DNA from: Ustilago trichophora
Taxonomy: Eukaryota > Basidiomycota > Ustilaginomycetes > Ustilaginales > Ustilaginaceae
Length of the DNA stretch: 64,000 bases
NCBI GenBank assembly: GCA_900323505.1
Contig: OOIN01000036.1
Location: 434,001 to 498,000 of the forward strand
Direction: 5' to 3'
Below are positions 8,797-19,818 of this stretch, one piece after another. Numbering within the stretch: the first letter of the stretch is position 1; each line of letters begins with the position of its first letter. Made by a program: the position numbers and the translations under genes. Under the pieces are notes generated by a model, which saw only the letters and a list, made by a program, of their open reading frames with translations, did no database searches and was not told the DNA's origin.

Positions 8797-9825
8797 ATGG
8801 CCCTTCTAATCCTCCACCTCCCCACATTAGCCCTCAATGCGACCGCTACCTTACTTTATCCTCTCTATTCATCCTACAAAGCCGTCACTTCTCCCTCAAC
8901 CCCTCTGGCTGAGATGGAAACCTGGCTAGTATACTGGTCCGTCTTTGCCTGTTTCTCCCTCTTCGAATCTCTCTTTGGATTCCTTTGGACGTGGCTTCCA
9001 TTCTACTACGAACTGCGCCTGTTGTTCAACATCTGGCTTGTTGCCCCGCAGACGAGGGGTGCAACCTACATCTATACCAACCATCTGCATCCTTTCCTGC
9101 AGAGTAATCAGGAACAGATCGACAATTGGGTAGAGGAAGGAAAACATGCGTTGAGGGGCAAGGTCGATGCTGCTCTCGGTGGGTTGTGGAGTGCTTCCTT
9201 GGGTTCAAGTTCCAATGCTGATGCGGCACAGGTACAGCCGAGTGTGCCAGGAAAGGAAGCTAGACACAAGCCGCCTGGAGTCGGAAACGTCCCTGCACCA
9301 CCAACACAGCATAACCCAGCCCAAGCACCCCTCTCTCTGTTCGGGAACCTCGTCAAACAGTATGCCCCCGTAGCAATTGCTTCCGCAAAGACATTCCTCG
9401 AATCCAAAGCTCCTCCTCCCACAACCAGCGCATACAACATTCCATCTGGCAGTGGCAACAGGGAAGAAGCCATGCAACGCAGAAGGCAACTCGAATCCCA
9501 ACTGGCTGCCCTAGACGCTTCCGGCGTCCCCTCGAGCACCTCTAGCAGTAGCAATGACAGTGATGACAATCAACCACCCGTCGTAACCATGATTCACCCC
9601 AAGAATCCCAGGTCCAGCCTCGGTAGTGCCAACGCGGCAAACGTACAAGGAAATTTGAGGAACAGAGTCGTCAGTGCAGGTAGGCAGACGGTCAAGGCGG
9701 GCCAGGCTATGGGTGAGAGTTACGATCTGCTAGATCAACAGGATTTGGGTCCTCATCCAGGAAGTCCAGCCAGAGGCGGCGGCGGTAGGGGTTGGATTCC
9801 GTGGAGTCCCAAGAGCGATCACTAG
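8797..9825 (+). CDS. TB2/DP1/HVA22 family ER-shaping protein (REEP/Yop1-like)
   Basis: Predicted reticulon-like hairpin protein that curves tubular ER membrane. The 342-residue product starts MALLILHLPTLALN. The conserved TB2/DP1/HVA22 domain covers about residues 15-110: LYPLYSSYKA, then the W-V-YW motif (ETWLVYWSVFACFSLFE), a second hairpin (LPFYYELRLLFNIWLVAPQTRGATYIYTNHL in outline) and PFL. The family's Y-P-Y, YW and F-L-WL-P signature residues are present. The remaining 230 residues are a hydrophilic disordered tail with Ser/Asn-rich runs, typical of REEP1-4-like proteins rather than the short Yop1/REEP5 form. Alternative: a direct Yop1 orthologue with an unusual tail. Confidence 0.9.
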   Translation: MALLILHLPTLALNATATLLYPLYSSYKAVTSPSTPLAEMETWLVYWSVFACFSLFESLFGFLWTWLPFYYELRLLFNIWLVAPQTRGATYIYTNHLHPFLQSNQEQIDNWVEEGKHALRGKVDAALGGLWSASLGSSSNADAAQVQPSVPGKEARHKPPGVGNVPAPPTQHNPAQAPLSLFGNLVKQYAPVAIASAKTFLESKAPPPTTSAYNIPSGSGNREEAMQRRRQLESQLAALDASGVPSSTSSSSNDSDDNQPPVVTMIHPKNPRSSLGSANAANVQGNLRNRVVSAGRQTVKAGQAMGESYDLLDQQDLGPHPGSPARGGGGRGWIPWSPKSDH

Positions 9826-10018
9826 TCGAGTGAATGATGGATTGATAGGAAGACTTTGGTTGGTCGAGGTTTGATTTCACGTTTGCATGTATTCAGTCAG
9901 CCAGTCGTTTGTCGTGGGTTTGTTCTTTGCAATCTGTTTCAGTTCTGGCACGCTCAAAGCTTGTTTGTCTGGGTAAACAAGTGACATTTGTAATGAGTGA
10001 CGTCTCTGAAATGTCGTT

Positions 10019-13000
10019 CTAGGCTGATGCGGTAGCACCGCCAGTGAGCAACCTCCAAGCGTCGCCCTGAGTCGTACCTGCCAGTACATAACCGAGGAAA
10101 CCCATCTCTTTGGCCATATCCAAAACGTTGTCAGCCTCATTTCCCAGTGCTATGGCGTCCTGATGGACGGGACTCTGCTTTTCGGATTGGGGTGAGACGA
10201 GGGATCCTAGTTGAGAAGCGAACGAGACGGTCGAGTTGAAGTAGAGCGCCAATCGGAGGTATATGGGTGCAATGGAGGCGGCTGAGGTAGGGGGCCCGCC
10301 AGAGAAGAGACAGAAGGGTCCGCACATTCGGGCGTAATCGAGGATCTTTCGTCTGTAGAACTCGAGTGGGAAGGAGGTTGGGGTTATGGGTGTGGACGCT
10401 TCGGTTGAGGTAGCGTCGGTGGCGGGAAGAGAGGTCGAGGTTGAGGATGTGGGGTAACTGGGAGGAAGGGTGGAAGCCACCATTTTGCACACGATGCGGA
10501 GGCACCAGGAGAATGCGACACCTGCAACGGCAAGAACATGAGGTCCGATGGCGGACTGGACGAGTTTGCCTTGTAGCGAGATGGGCGTTTTCGCAGTGCC
10601 GAGAACGAGGATGGATTCGGCGAGGGTGAAGATTCGGTGGAGATCCTTAACGCGGGCGTCTTTGGCGGCGGGGACCGTGTGCAGGGCATAATAGCATCGG
10701 ACGAGCGACTCGAGGCTATATCGCAGAGCTTCGGTGCTGAGAAGGCCAGGTGCCGAGTGGCTGTCGGATGATGAAGTGCCGCTTGAAGATGCGGCGTTAG
10801 TGTTTTCGTCGGTTGCTGTGGGTTCAGATGCGGTGAGGCGCTCGTTCTCATCAGTGGCACTGTGGATGACAGCATCAACATCGCTATTGCTGATACCCTT
10901 CCAGCCGCCATTGTTCTGCACCAGATCGTTGAGCTGGCCGAGCATGATGGCACATCGTAGCACTTCGTAGACCGCATCTCCAAGTGGAGATTGTGACACA
11001 TCGCCCAGGGCTTCCTTCATTGAGCGGAAGCTGTGGCGTTCCATGCCAAAGCGACCCATGAGCAGATGCGGCGTGCCAAAGGCGATCGCATGCCATCGAT
11101 CGAGCATGAACAGCAGCGTGCGTCGCCTGTATGTTTCTCGATCGTTTTGGACATGCGAACCAGAGCCGAGCTTGGAAACGGCAGCAGCAAGTGCCGAGTT
11201 GTTGTTGCGGCCATTGCGAAGGTGGTCCAGGTGGCAGAGCATCAACAAATCGGCTTCCTGGCAAGAAAGGCGGTGTGACACTTTGCGCAATGCTCGCAGC
11301 CCATCCGCGCCTGTGCGTGCGTGTAGGGCAAGCTCGTCTCGCGGTCCACCAAGCCCAGCAGAAGCCTGTCCGATCAAGCTTGCAACTCGTGCGGCGTGCG
11401 ACTGAGTCTTGGCGCCTGATGGGGTTGGTGCGCCCTTGGCCGATACTTCCTGTGCTGCAGTGACCATCTCGACGGGTTCGGTGAGCAACCGGAGACCTCT
11501 GACCAGCACTCGATCTTCGAGGCGGGCAATGTTGCTGCTGCTGGGGTTGGCGCTGCTTTCGCCTTCGGAACGGGTGGGGACGATGGGAAAAGTGGCATGC
11601 AGGAAAGAGGTGACGACTTTGGACTTGATCTCGGCAACATCAGAGTCTGCTGCTCGCGAGGGCGAGCTTGCGGCAGAACGTCGCATTGCTTTGCTCTTAC
11701 CTTTGGACACCGCTGTCTTGGGCTCTGGGCGTGAAGAGACAGGGGAGGAGGTAGCCACTTCATTGGATGTAGACGCACGAGCAGGTTCAGTAGCGCTGAC
11801 TGCCTTCGCAGCCAGCGATGCGGGTGCAGGGAAAGCCATGTCGACATCAACGTCTTGAGGTGTGCTGGTCTCGCAAGTGGAGGCCCTTCGGTCCGCCTCT
11901 GTATCGGCAGACGCCTCTGACTTGACGTGAGCATCGTCGCTGCCGCTGTTTCTGCGACTCGAATCGGTGGAGTTAGACTTGTCGTCCTCACTTTTGGCAC
12001 TGGTCGGGCGGGCGAGAACGCTCTCGAGTCGACTGATGCGGTCTTCGGTGCGAATCTTGGGCTTGGTGGTTTGGACTGCGCTGGCTGCATTTGCAGTTGC
12101 AATCATAGCACTGGGACCATTTTCTTGCATTTGCTCGGGCGCATCACCATCAGCTCGATCTCCCGAGACGATCTGAGATTCGAGCGAGTTCAATCGTCGT
12201 TCGAGGTCCTTGATGTACCCTTTGCTTGGGCCACGCTTGAGAGGTCGCTTGCTATAGGAGCAAGTGACTTCGCTGCGGCGACAATTCATGCAAGCTTGAA
12301 GGATGAGCATCTCGCCCTTGGGTTCCATGTTTGGCTCCAATGGAGGTACCGCGCCCGATAGGGTGAGCGGATGACCAGGCTCACCAGGGAAAGCACCGAC
12401 AATGTCGCAGCGCGTCTTTCTTCGACGACACTCGTCGCAAGCACGAGAGATGCGCAGACGTTTGCGCTGCGGTTGCAAGGGGTGCTGTTGTGTGGTAGGG
12501 CTGCTGGCAGACGGAGGAGGGACACCGGCAGAAGATGGAGCGGCAACTTGGGTGTGTAACGAGGCAACACTTTCGGACGTTGGCTGAGGGAGCCTGGGCG
12601 TGGAAGGCTGGTACGAGGCCTCACGCTCTGGCAGATGTCGATCAGGTAGCCTGCTGGTGGCCGGGTTGGAAGCGCTTGAACCAAGAGTGGTCTGTGCCTT
12701 GGAGGTGACGGGTGAGTCGTGTAGATACTGAGGACCTGACGACGAGTAGGGTCGGGAAAGCAGTGCAGACGAGCGTGGGTCTGTCTCGGCTTCCAGATCG
12801 GCTGGCAGATGCCGCTTGGCTGGATGCTGAGGACGCGATGCTGTCCAAGTTGGGGCCGATGCTTCGGTACGGTAGCGAGCAGCGTCTGAAGAGTCGGCGA
12901 CGTGGGATTGCATACTCGGTCGGCGGCTGTGTTGGAGCTGCTCTTGTTGGTGTCGAGCGGGACTGTGATGGTTCTGGAAATGATCTGGGCGGGAATCGGT

Positions 13001-13624
13001 GGGAGGAGGCAACGATGAAGCGACATATCCATTAGAAGCAGCGGATCTCTGAGAGGTAGAGTCGGCTCTAGAATGTTTCGTGTCAAAGGCGCGAGACTGA
13101 AACTGAGCATCTGCATGTCTGACCTGATCACGCTCGTACGCTTCGTTGCGCATTCGTGCAGCAGATGCATCCGGAGGCCGAGCATAGACGGAAGGGGGCG
13201 GAGGCGTTGGGAAGTGACTCATCGACTCATCCGGATAGAGGGATGGAAGGGCACGAGAGCTCGATTCTGCCGTGGCTGAGAAGTGGTCAGCTACTGTTTG
13301 GAAAGCATGCTGACGTCCGTAGTCTTCGAAGCGAGCGTCTCGTGGTGAGGGTCCAGGTGCATCTGCCTTGGAATTCCAGTGCGGAGCGGGCTCGCGATAG
13401 GGATAGCGGACGCCATTGGTGGTTGACGTGTTGCGCGGAGGTGGAAGCTTGGGTGGTGAGAAGGAGGGGGCATGGTGGGAGGTCCAAGGGTTGCTGGGGT
13501 CACGGTCGTAAGGTGGCATTGCTGCGTGGCGGTGGTCGTAGGATGGAGGAGCACGCGGCAGTTGCTGGAGGGCATCACGACGCAAACCATCCTGCGCCGA
13601 CATTGGATGAGGTTGATATGTCAT
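10019..13624 (-). CDS. Zn2Cys6 transcription factor with long-loop zinc cluster
   Basis: Nuclear DNA-binding regulator of 1,201 residues. Residues 1-390 are disordered (Ser/Pro/His/Gln-rich). The zinc cluster uses Cys396, 399, 406, 445, 448 and 455. The first half (CDECRRRKTRC) and second half (CMNCRRSEVTC) are canonical, but the loop between the third and fourth Cys is 38 residues, against 5-12 in most members. It is followed by PLKRGPSKGYIKDLERRLNS, a linker plus short coiled coil; the KRGPSKGY segment recalls the Rgt1/Edr glucose-repressor group. A middle region from about residue 650 to the C-terminus contains helical segments consistent with a fungal transcription factor homology domain (SSFLHATFP, RYSLESLVRCYYALH). 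The ORF has no stop or obvious intron. Target genes are unknown. Confidence 0.9.
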   Translation of the reverse strand: MTYQPHPMSAQDGLRRDALQQLPRAPPSYDHRHAAMPPYDRDPSNPWTSHHAPSFSPPKLPPPRNTSTTNGVRYPYREPAPHWNSKADAPGPSPRDARFEDYGRQHAFQTVADHFSATAESSSRALPSLYPDESMSHFPTPPPPSVYARPPDASAARMRNEAYERDQVRHADAQFQSRAFDTKHSRADSTSQRSAASNGYVASSLPPPTDSRPDHFQNHHSPARHQQEQLQHSRRPSMQSHVADSSDAARYRTEASAPTWTASRPQHPAKRHLPADLEAETDPRSSALLSRPYSSSGPQYLHDSPVTSKAQTTLGSSASNPATSRLPDRHLPEREASYQPSTPRLPQPTSESVASLHTQVAAPSSAGVPPPSASSPTTQQHPLQPQRKRLRISRACDECRRRKTRCDIVGAFPGEPGHPLTLSGAVPPLEPNMEPKGEMLILQACMNCRRSEVTCSYSKRPLKRGPSKGYIKDLERRLNSLESQIVSGDRADGDAPEQMQENGPSAMIATANAASAVQTTKPKIRTEDRISRLESVLARPTSAKSEDDKSNSTDSSRRNSGSDDAHVKSEASADTEADRRASTCETSTPQDVDVDMAFPAPASLAAKAVSATEPARASTSNEVATSSPVSSRPEPKTAVSKGKSKAMRRSAASSPSRAADSDVAEIKSKVVTSFLHATFPIVPTRSEGESSANPSSSNIARLEDRVLVRGLRLLTEPVEMVTAAQEVSAKGAPTPSGAKTQSHAARVASLIGQASAGLGGPRDELALHARTGADGLRALRKVSHRLSCQEADLLMLCHLDHLRNGRNNNSALAAAVSKLGSGSHVQNDRETYRRRTLLFMLDRWHAIAFGTPHLLMGRFGMERHSFRSMKEALGDVSQSPLGDAVYEVLRCAIMLGQLNDLVQNNGGWKGISNSDVDAVIHSATDENERLTASEPTATDENTNAASSSGTSSSDSHSAPGLLSTEALRYSLESLVRCYYALHTVPAAKDARVKDLHRIFTLAESILVLGTAKTPISLQGKLVQSAIGPHVLAVAGVAFSWCLRIVCKMVASTLPPSYPTSSTSTSLPATDATSTEASTPITPTSFPLEFYRRKILDYARMCGPFCLFSGGPPTSAASIAPIYLRLALYFNSTVSFASQLGSLVSPQSEKQSPVHQDAIALGNEADNVLDMAKEMGFLGYVLAGTTQGDAWRLLTGGATASA

Positions 13625-15187
13625 GTTCGGAGCAGCCGGAAAGGTGTTGGTGGTGAGGCGAATTGGTAGCTGATCGGAGAGACAACCGATGAAGCGGGCG
13701 TTCCGAGACTGTCAAGAGCAATGCTGTCAAGCTCTACACATCGGATGTGCCCGTGATCCAGCCACAGGCCTGTGTGAAGTGTAAGCTTGCTTGAAAGGCT
13801 CCGACTGAGCTGGTGTGCTAACGCAATGCCGCAGTGATCGAAAGTCGTCGGAAGGTTGGTCGAACCGAGGCTGAAGTGCGATGCTGCTGTCAAAGACGAT
13901 GGAAAGCCAGTAGTAGGAGAGGCGCGTATGAAGGTGGTCGCAGGGTTTCGTCTGGCTAGATACAGCGGCGTAGCAGTGTACTGCAGAGGAGGATCTTTGA
14001 TGGTCGAAAGATGAGTGAAAGGGCAGCAGCAGCGACGGGGCTGTACGGAAGGCGTAGCGATTAGCAGCAAAGATGACCGGCAAGTCGATGGACGAGGCAC
14101 GAACAGCGTTGTGTGTGTGGTGTGACACTGACAAAAAGGCACCGACACAGAGGGAGGAAGAGATAGAGAGTTGCCGCCTGTCTGCTGTCGCTGCTGCTGC
14201 TCGTTGCTTCTGCTGCAAAAAGCAATTTACGCGCGAGCACACTTGTCTCAAGTGGGATATCCGAAAAGGGCTTGAGCTCTCTGACAGGCTCTCCCGAGGA
14301 AGAAAAATAAAAGAGCCATTAAATTCGAAACATGCTGCGTCGAAGCCAGAGTAAGGAAGGAAAAAGAGTGAGGCGCTGCTTTTGCTTCTCTTGCGGCTGC
14401 GTGGCTGTGGACTGCGGGGTTAGGCTGCAGCAGCAAAATACATTTCGAGGAAGGACGAGATCCCAAGACACTCTGGACAGCAGCCAGCGCGAAACACTAC
14501 GCTCTCTCTACTTTTTAATTTCAAACGTGGGCTGCCAAACCATACAGGACTTCAATCTACATTGCAAGCGGGCAGCATCGCAGGAACGGCCTTGTTTAAC
14601 AAATTTGGGTCCACCCGTCGGTCGATTACTGTACTGTATCCGCAAGCCTTTCATTTGATAATGCAGTCTGCAGCCACACAATCAGATTGTTGATCGACTA
14701 ACAAGCCAGTCAGCCAGCCAGTCAGCCACCTTCTCTTTTTCACTGTGCTGTACAATGATCACAGCTGAGGATGGTACAGTACTGTACAGCAGGATATGCA
14801 TGGCAACGGCTACTTTTGGCGGGACAGACAGCCAGACGCCGCGCAAAAGCAACCTTCCCGCTCCTAGAGAAAAGAGCCACTTTTCAAGTTTGAAAAAAAG
14901 GAAAAAAAAACCATCCGCAGATCCTTCTTTGCGGGAATGCGCTAGTAGAGCCTTTCTTTTCCCAAGTACAGGTCGATCATCCTCGTCTTTGGATCAAAAC
15001 ACTTTGTATGCTAACAAAAGCACAACGACAAAGTTGTGACAAGGAGAGACCACTCACGGCTTACAGGAACCAACTTTCCAGTATTTTGTGAATGTCGCAT
15101 TCACGTCACACCCTGTCTGCAACTCTGCTGTCCGTAGCGGGATCGGTTGCAGAAACCAGCAGAAGCGGACTGAAACGGCATCGACTC

Positions 15188-15212
15188 TTTTTTTTTTTTT
15201 TTTTTTTTTTTT
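15188..15212. repeat. Poly-T tract, 25 nt
   Basis: Uninterrupted run of 25 T. It could be a poly(A) tail of a minus-strand retroposed sequence or simple slippage; no target-site duplication was recognised. Confidence 0.9.
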
Positions 15213-15438
15213 GTGCATGTTTTAACCAACTCTCAGAGCCAACGTCGGCCACCCAACCCTGGATCACCCACATTCTGTAGGCACATCGAAGGACTCGCCA
15301 AAGCTACATCACCAGCAGCACAACAAAATGCAAAGTCACTGTACCAACATCGACACTTCTGCTTGTATGTATCTTGTCAAGGCCAGACCAGAATTGCGTC
15401 CCCTTTTCCGCGGATTCTAGCAAAGTCTGTTAGGCGAG

Positions 15439-15440
<2 letters not shown>

Positions 15441-15476
<36 letters not shown>
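15441..15476. repeat. Poly-T tract, 36 nt
   Basis: Uninterrupted run of 36 T, 228 bases after the 25-nt tract. Same interpretation limits as that tract. Confidence 0.9.
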
Positions 15477-15477
<1 letters not shown>

Positions 15478-17593
15478 TTTCAGAATCAGGGTCAGTGTAA
15501 CGAGAGACAGCTTTGATGTCAAATTTGCGCGTAATTCGCAGTACATCCTGTATGCACAATCTGCGCGTTGTCGGTGTCAACTCGGGTGAACTTTTGCGCT
15601 CGAATCTTCTGTGGCTCTTGACTTTCATTCCGTTGAGGCCCTTTTCCGCGACTGCCATTTTTGGAATCAATTTCTTGCACTGGCAAGGTGCCTCTCATCT
15701 TTTCTCAAGGCGACGGTGCGGAACAAGACCCGATCTCGCACGCTAGCCCCATCTCGGTCATGTCTGAAAGCTTGCCGCGAGGCGAGACCCTTTCGCTGCA
15801 GCTTTGCTCGATGCGAGACGCCTTCATTTTACTCTTGCAACGCCGTTTCAGTTTGGCCTGCGGACACGCTACCGGCATTTTGTACATCATCCGCTTCCTC
15901 TGACACTTCATTTTGGAGCCAAGAAAGCAGTCAAAATTTGAAAGCATCCATGACAGATGCCCCGCTTGTGCTGTGTCAGAGTTAAGCAAGGCATTCGGTT
16001 TCGATTGAGCACGTTTTGTTTGCAAGCTCTTTATGCCGGCGGTATGGCTATAGTACAGAGCGCAGCTAGCGGCATGTTCCAAGGCTGTGGTAAGCTTGCG
16101 CTCTCGCACGAACAATGAATCCGCTGTCGGTGCTATCACTTGCGCACGGCGACGAAGCTGGCAAAAGTGAGCGCCGAGTCATTGCAAGGGTGCTGCAGTC
16201 GCAAGCTCGAGATCAGAATTGTCACTCCATCCTGTCCCGTTGCCAGGTGGTCATCGGAGTGCACTAGGATAGACTCAAGCGCCGTCAGAAGGATACTCTA
16301 GCCTTGCCTACGCACCGCGATGATTGAAGCAATGACAGCTGCTCGTTCAGCCATGTGAATTTTGCGCAGGGAGAGGTAGTCGTGTGACGCTCGATGGCAT
16401 AGACCCCGCGATCAGAAGAAATTTACCCTGTGCCTTGTCAAGCATCATGACCGTGGTTGTGATGTGCGCAAAATGTTCCTGCATCGTGTTCCTAGCTCAA
16501 GATTCTGCATTGTGCGAGCCTAAACATCTGCATCTCTATGAAGGCGCCAACGAAGACGTCGTTCAGATCCCTCGTCAGACCACACTGGCACCGAAATGAA
16601 GTTGGCAACGCCGCGCATAACGTGGAGTTAGGCTTCGCCTCGGTTCGGTGACTAAGGTGCGAGAGAGAGAGAGTCAAACTTGAATCAGCTTCTCTCGCAC
16701 ACCATTAGATCTCACACACCGTTAGACCCGAATGAAAGACGAGAATCCGGTCCGACTTCGGCCTTGTGACGGATCGGACCATCCGTTAGATATCTCACGC
16801 CACCTTCCGTGATGAAAGAGTCTCCGATGAAATGCGGCTTCTGTGTGCTCGGCATTCTTTCGGCTTGATAGTATCGACCCTGAGCGCTGGATTGGAAGGT
16901 CTTCCAACTGCGGCGACACCACATTATGGTCCAGAATTCTCTCGGCCATGGCAAGGCGCACAGACGACGTGTGTCGACAATCTCTGTGCTACGAAGCAGT
17001 CTCAGCTAGAACACCATCAGAAGACGCCGCAAATGTGAACCCAATCGGGAAGGGCGAAACTCACACTCGCCGGTCACACGATTACGGCCGCTTTCCGAGG
17101 CAAAAGCTTAACTCTCATCGCGCTCGTGGGAAATGTCACACTCTCGTCAAACTAGTTGCTGGCTCATCCCGCGCACGGATAAGCTCATACTTGGGGCGCA
17201 AATTCCCGGTCGCAGTCACCTTCTTCCGACTGGTCTCACATCAAAAGTGTCGCTACGCCGCTCGCTTGCTAGCCGATTTTGACTGAGCTTGGTAGCCGGC
17301 ACAACGCTTGACAGCTTGACTGCTGGCAGCACGGCGAAAGTCCCGACAGAAAGTCGCAGCTCATCGAAGATGGCTTCGAGTGCCAATTCCCTCACCACTC
17401 TTCTGTGAAGTCATCTTGAACTCATCGCCTCGAGGACGTGATCATAGCTGACAGGTTTCGATCGGTCATGATTTCATAAAGGGAGGTAGGGGCACTCTGT
17501 CTTATAAAAATAGGCCACTCACTACTCGCGTTCGGATGCCCGACCTTTGACGCAAACCTCTTCCCCACTCGCGTCCCTCGTCAAGATCTCATC

Positions 17594-19633
17594 ATGGCAA
17601 CGATCGGCTCATTTATTGAGGCCCAGCAGTCCTCCCAGTCAGAATACACTTTGCAGCTGCATGGCGACCTTTCAACTTTTAAACACATTGTTTCTGCCAC
17701 CCTTTCGACGGCTCAAAGTCCCACCAAGCAAGTCGATTCGCCTCAGCTCGACCATGACTTTTGTCGATATTCTACTTCGCTGTCGAGCGGTTCAACCAAC
17801 AGCACAGAGTCTCTTGTCTCTGCTCTTTCAAGCTTCCCCGCTACGCCTGTCGGGACACCGTTGGAACTTCGCAACGACTTCCTCCGTACCCCCAAGAAGA
17901 GCGATTTCATACACACGCAGAAGCCAGCTTCATGCAGTGGCTCTACGACTGACTCGGATGCCACATACGTACCAGGCAGTCCACTTCTACACGCTTCAAG
18001 GGAATCGACTCCACCGAGCTCGAGCGCGCGGTCGTCTTGCGAGTACCACACTAGCGAAAGCGACGACTTTCATGTTGACCCTTTGTTCACAGCTCCCAGT
18101 ATTACTCAAACATCCGTCGGCAACTCGAGCTTCCAAACTCAAGCTCAGCCAACTATGCAGACAGATAATTTGGATCATCAAGCTTTCAATTTGGAGGACG
18201 ATTCTGATCCGGACGCCTTCGCCTCGGTCTTGTCTTGTTTCGACTTTCAGACCCTAAGGCCTCCATCAGGGAGAGTCCAAACTCGGCGCGGTGCCTCGCC
18301 TGTTCATATTCGATCCTTGATCTGTGAGCTTGAGACCGGACTCTCTCGCTTTCGCTCAGCAGCTCAGGAACTCACAGAAGAGCTCGAGGCACTATTGGAA
18401 GGGCGCGGTTCTAAGCTCGACCAGCTTCTTTTGTCTTCTGTACGCCGAGCAACCACTCAGGCCCTAGAGGCTATGGCTATGGCCTCCTGGTACCGTCAGA
18501 CCAAGTTGGTCGAGACTGGGATGACATCAAGCAAGGCAGAGAAGTCGTCACTTTGTGTTTGTCCAGAATCGTATGCAAAGCTCCCTGGCGCTGATGCACG
18601 CCGTAAAGACGCTCTTGCTCCCTCGGCAGAGACGACGGACAATCTCGTGATCTGTGGTCCCTATTCCAGTGCCGTAGGAATCGATCAGACCGAGTTTAAC
18701 CTAGCGAAGTGCAGACGAAATGGATTCGAAGCTGCAACACGAGATTGTTCTTCGATGGACAGTGTCACGACGTCGAGCAAGACCATCCGTCCCCAATCAG
18801 CCGACCCAAGTGAAACGGCCGCTTCACTCTCTATCGAAGACATTGCAAGAGCTCGCTCTTCGACTCCGCTGCATTTCAACCAACCAAGTTCGGCCTTCGG
18901 ACCCTCCCAGCGACACTGGCAGGCTCAAAGAGTGGACGCTGCCATGAGACCCGGGCAGATGGGTAGCAACCCAAAAGTCAGGCACAGGAGCATCTCGAAC
19001 GCAGGACCCACGACCGAGGTGCAAACAAAGTCGATCCGTCGCATTCCATCGCTACACGTAGGCAAGACTCGGGACCTAGTACTAGCTGCACCTGAAATCG
19101 CATCTTTGCGCAGCAACGACTGCCTTTTCCAATTTCCCAGCGCTGGTCCTTCCCCTCCAGGTTCCCCCACGCCTACGCTGACAGGTCAGCAAACCGAGAC
19201 TGACAGGCAGCCCAAACAGTCCTTGAAGTCACTTCGAAATCTTAAGATCAGCCTGCGACCTGCGCAGAAGGAACAGACTCTGGTACAAGCAGCCTCGCCC
19301 GACACACCTACCACTCAGCAACAAGCTGTACCACGATTCCTCCCCTCACAGCCATCCAACCTGGCAAAGCGTAGCGTCTCGGACCCGGTCACCGGCAGCC
19401 AAGCCATCGTACTGGCCACCAAACGCCCCGGGTCCCTCGCATATCCTGTCAGCAAGTTCAAACCCTCTGGCCTCCCCCTCACCAGACTCACCGGTCTCGT
19501 CAAGCCCCTCACCCAGCTCCGTCGCAAACACAATCCCGAAGCGCCTTCTGAAGATAGCATGACTAAAGAAGATGGCGAACAGAGCAATCGAAAGCTCTCT
19601 CTGCGATCGCTCCTTCGTGCGTTCTCTGGATAG
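17594..19633 (+). CDS. Protein of unknown function, Ser/Thr-rich and disordered
   Basis: A single ORF of 679 residues starting MATIGSFIEAQQSSQ, with a TATA box about 85 bp upstream of the ATG. Most of the protein is low in hydrophobic residues and rich in Ser, Thr, Pro and Gln. One segment, about residues 235-305 (beginning VHIRSLICELETGLSRFR and running to AMASWYRQTK), is predicted helical and likely the only folded or coiled-coil part. The C-terminal 150 residues are basic and end with a cluster of Arg/Lys and Leu (RKLSLRSLLRAFSG). There is no signal peptide, membrane helix or recognised domain. Codon use resembles the neighbours. It may be a lineage-specific regulator; no function is assigned. 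Confidence 0.75.
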   Translation: MATIGSFIEAQQSSQSEYTLQLHGDLSTFKHIVSATLSTAQSPTKQVDSPQLDHDFCRYSTSLSSGSTNSTESLVSALSSFPATPVGTPLELRNDFLRTPKKSDFIHTQKPASCSGSTTDSDATYVPGSPLLHASRESTPPSSSARSSCEYHTSESDDFHVDPLFTAPSITQTSVGNSSFQTQAQPTMQTDNLDHQAFNLEDDSDPDAFASVLSCFDFQTLRPPSGRVQTRRGASPVHIRSLICELETGLSRFRSAAQELTEELEALLEGRGSKLDQLLLSSVRRATTQALEAMAMASWYRQTKLVETGMTSSKAEKSSLCVCPESYAKLPGADARRKDALAPSAETTDNLVICGPYSSAVGIDQTEFNLAKCRRNGFEAATRDCSSMDSVTTSSKTIRPQSADPSETAASLSIEDIARARSSTPLHFNQPSSAFGPSQRHWQAQRVDAAMRPGQMGSNPKVRHRSISNAGPTTEVQTKSIRRIPSLHVGKTRDLVLAAPEIASLRSNDCLFQFPSAGPSPPGSPTPTLTGQQTETDRQPKQSLKSLRNLKISLRPAQKEQTLVQAASPDTPTTQQQAVPRFLPSQPSNLAKRSVSDPVTGSQAIVLATKRPGSLAYPVSKFKPSGLPLTRLTGLVKPLTQLRRKHNPEAPSEDSMTKEDGEQSNRKLSLRSLLRAFSG

Positions 19634-19818
19634 CCATGCCTTTCATTCTTTCCATCTCTCATTCGTGAAGCATCTGTCGTTTCTGCATTTGTCATTCGTA
19701 GTTTCAGCATCATACACATTGGCTCAATTGAAGATGAACATTTTTTCTCTCTGCACATAGCATCTTTTTCATCAACTTTTGCTTCTTTATCTCTGATATG
19801 ACTGTAAATGTGCATTTG

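Larger units (their letters stand above)
13625..17593. other. Gene-poor region of about 4 kb between a transcription factor and an unknown gene
   Basis: Contains the upstream region of the minus-strand Zn2Cys6 gene and the promoter of the plus-strand gene at 17594 (TATAAAA at about 17503-17509). It carries poly-T tracts at 15188-15212 and 15441-15476, GTAC-type palindromes near 14636 and 14775, and a 7-bp-stem hairpin plus short imperfect direct repeats around 16680-16800. Open frames in all six directions are short, lack domains and do not resemble the neighbours. A long leader or a noncoding RNA is possible but not shown. Confidence 0.5.

Noticed and set aside
16680..16800. Hairpin and short direct repeats that might mark an insertion
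   Set aside because: The stem is only 7 bp and the repeats are imperfect, with no flanking duplication.
16843..17286. 147-codon plus-strand frame in the gene-poor region
   Set aside because: No domain, no neighbouring splice-linked coding sequence, and composition like the surrounding noncoding DNA.
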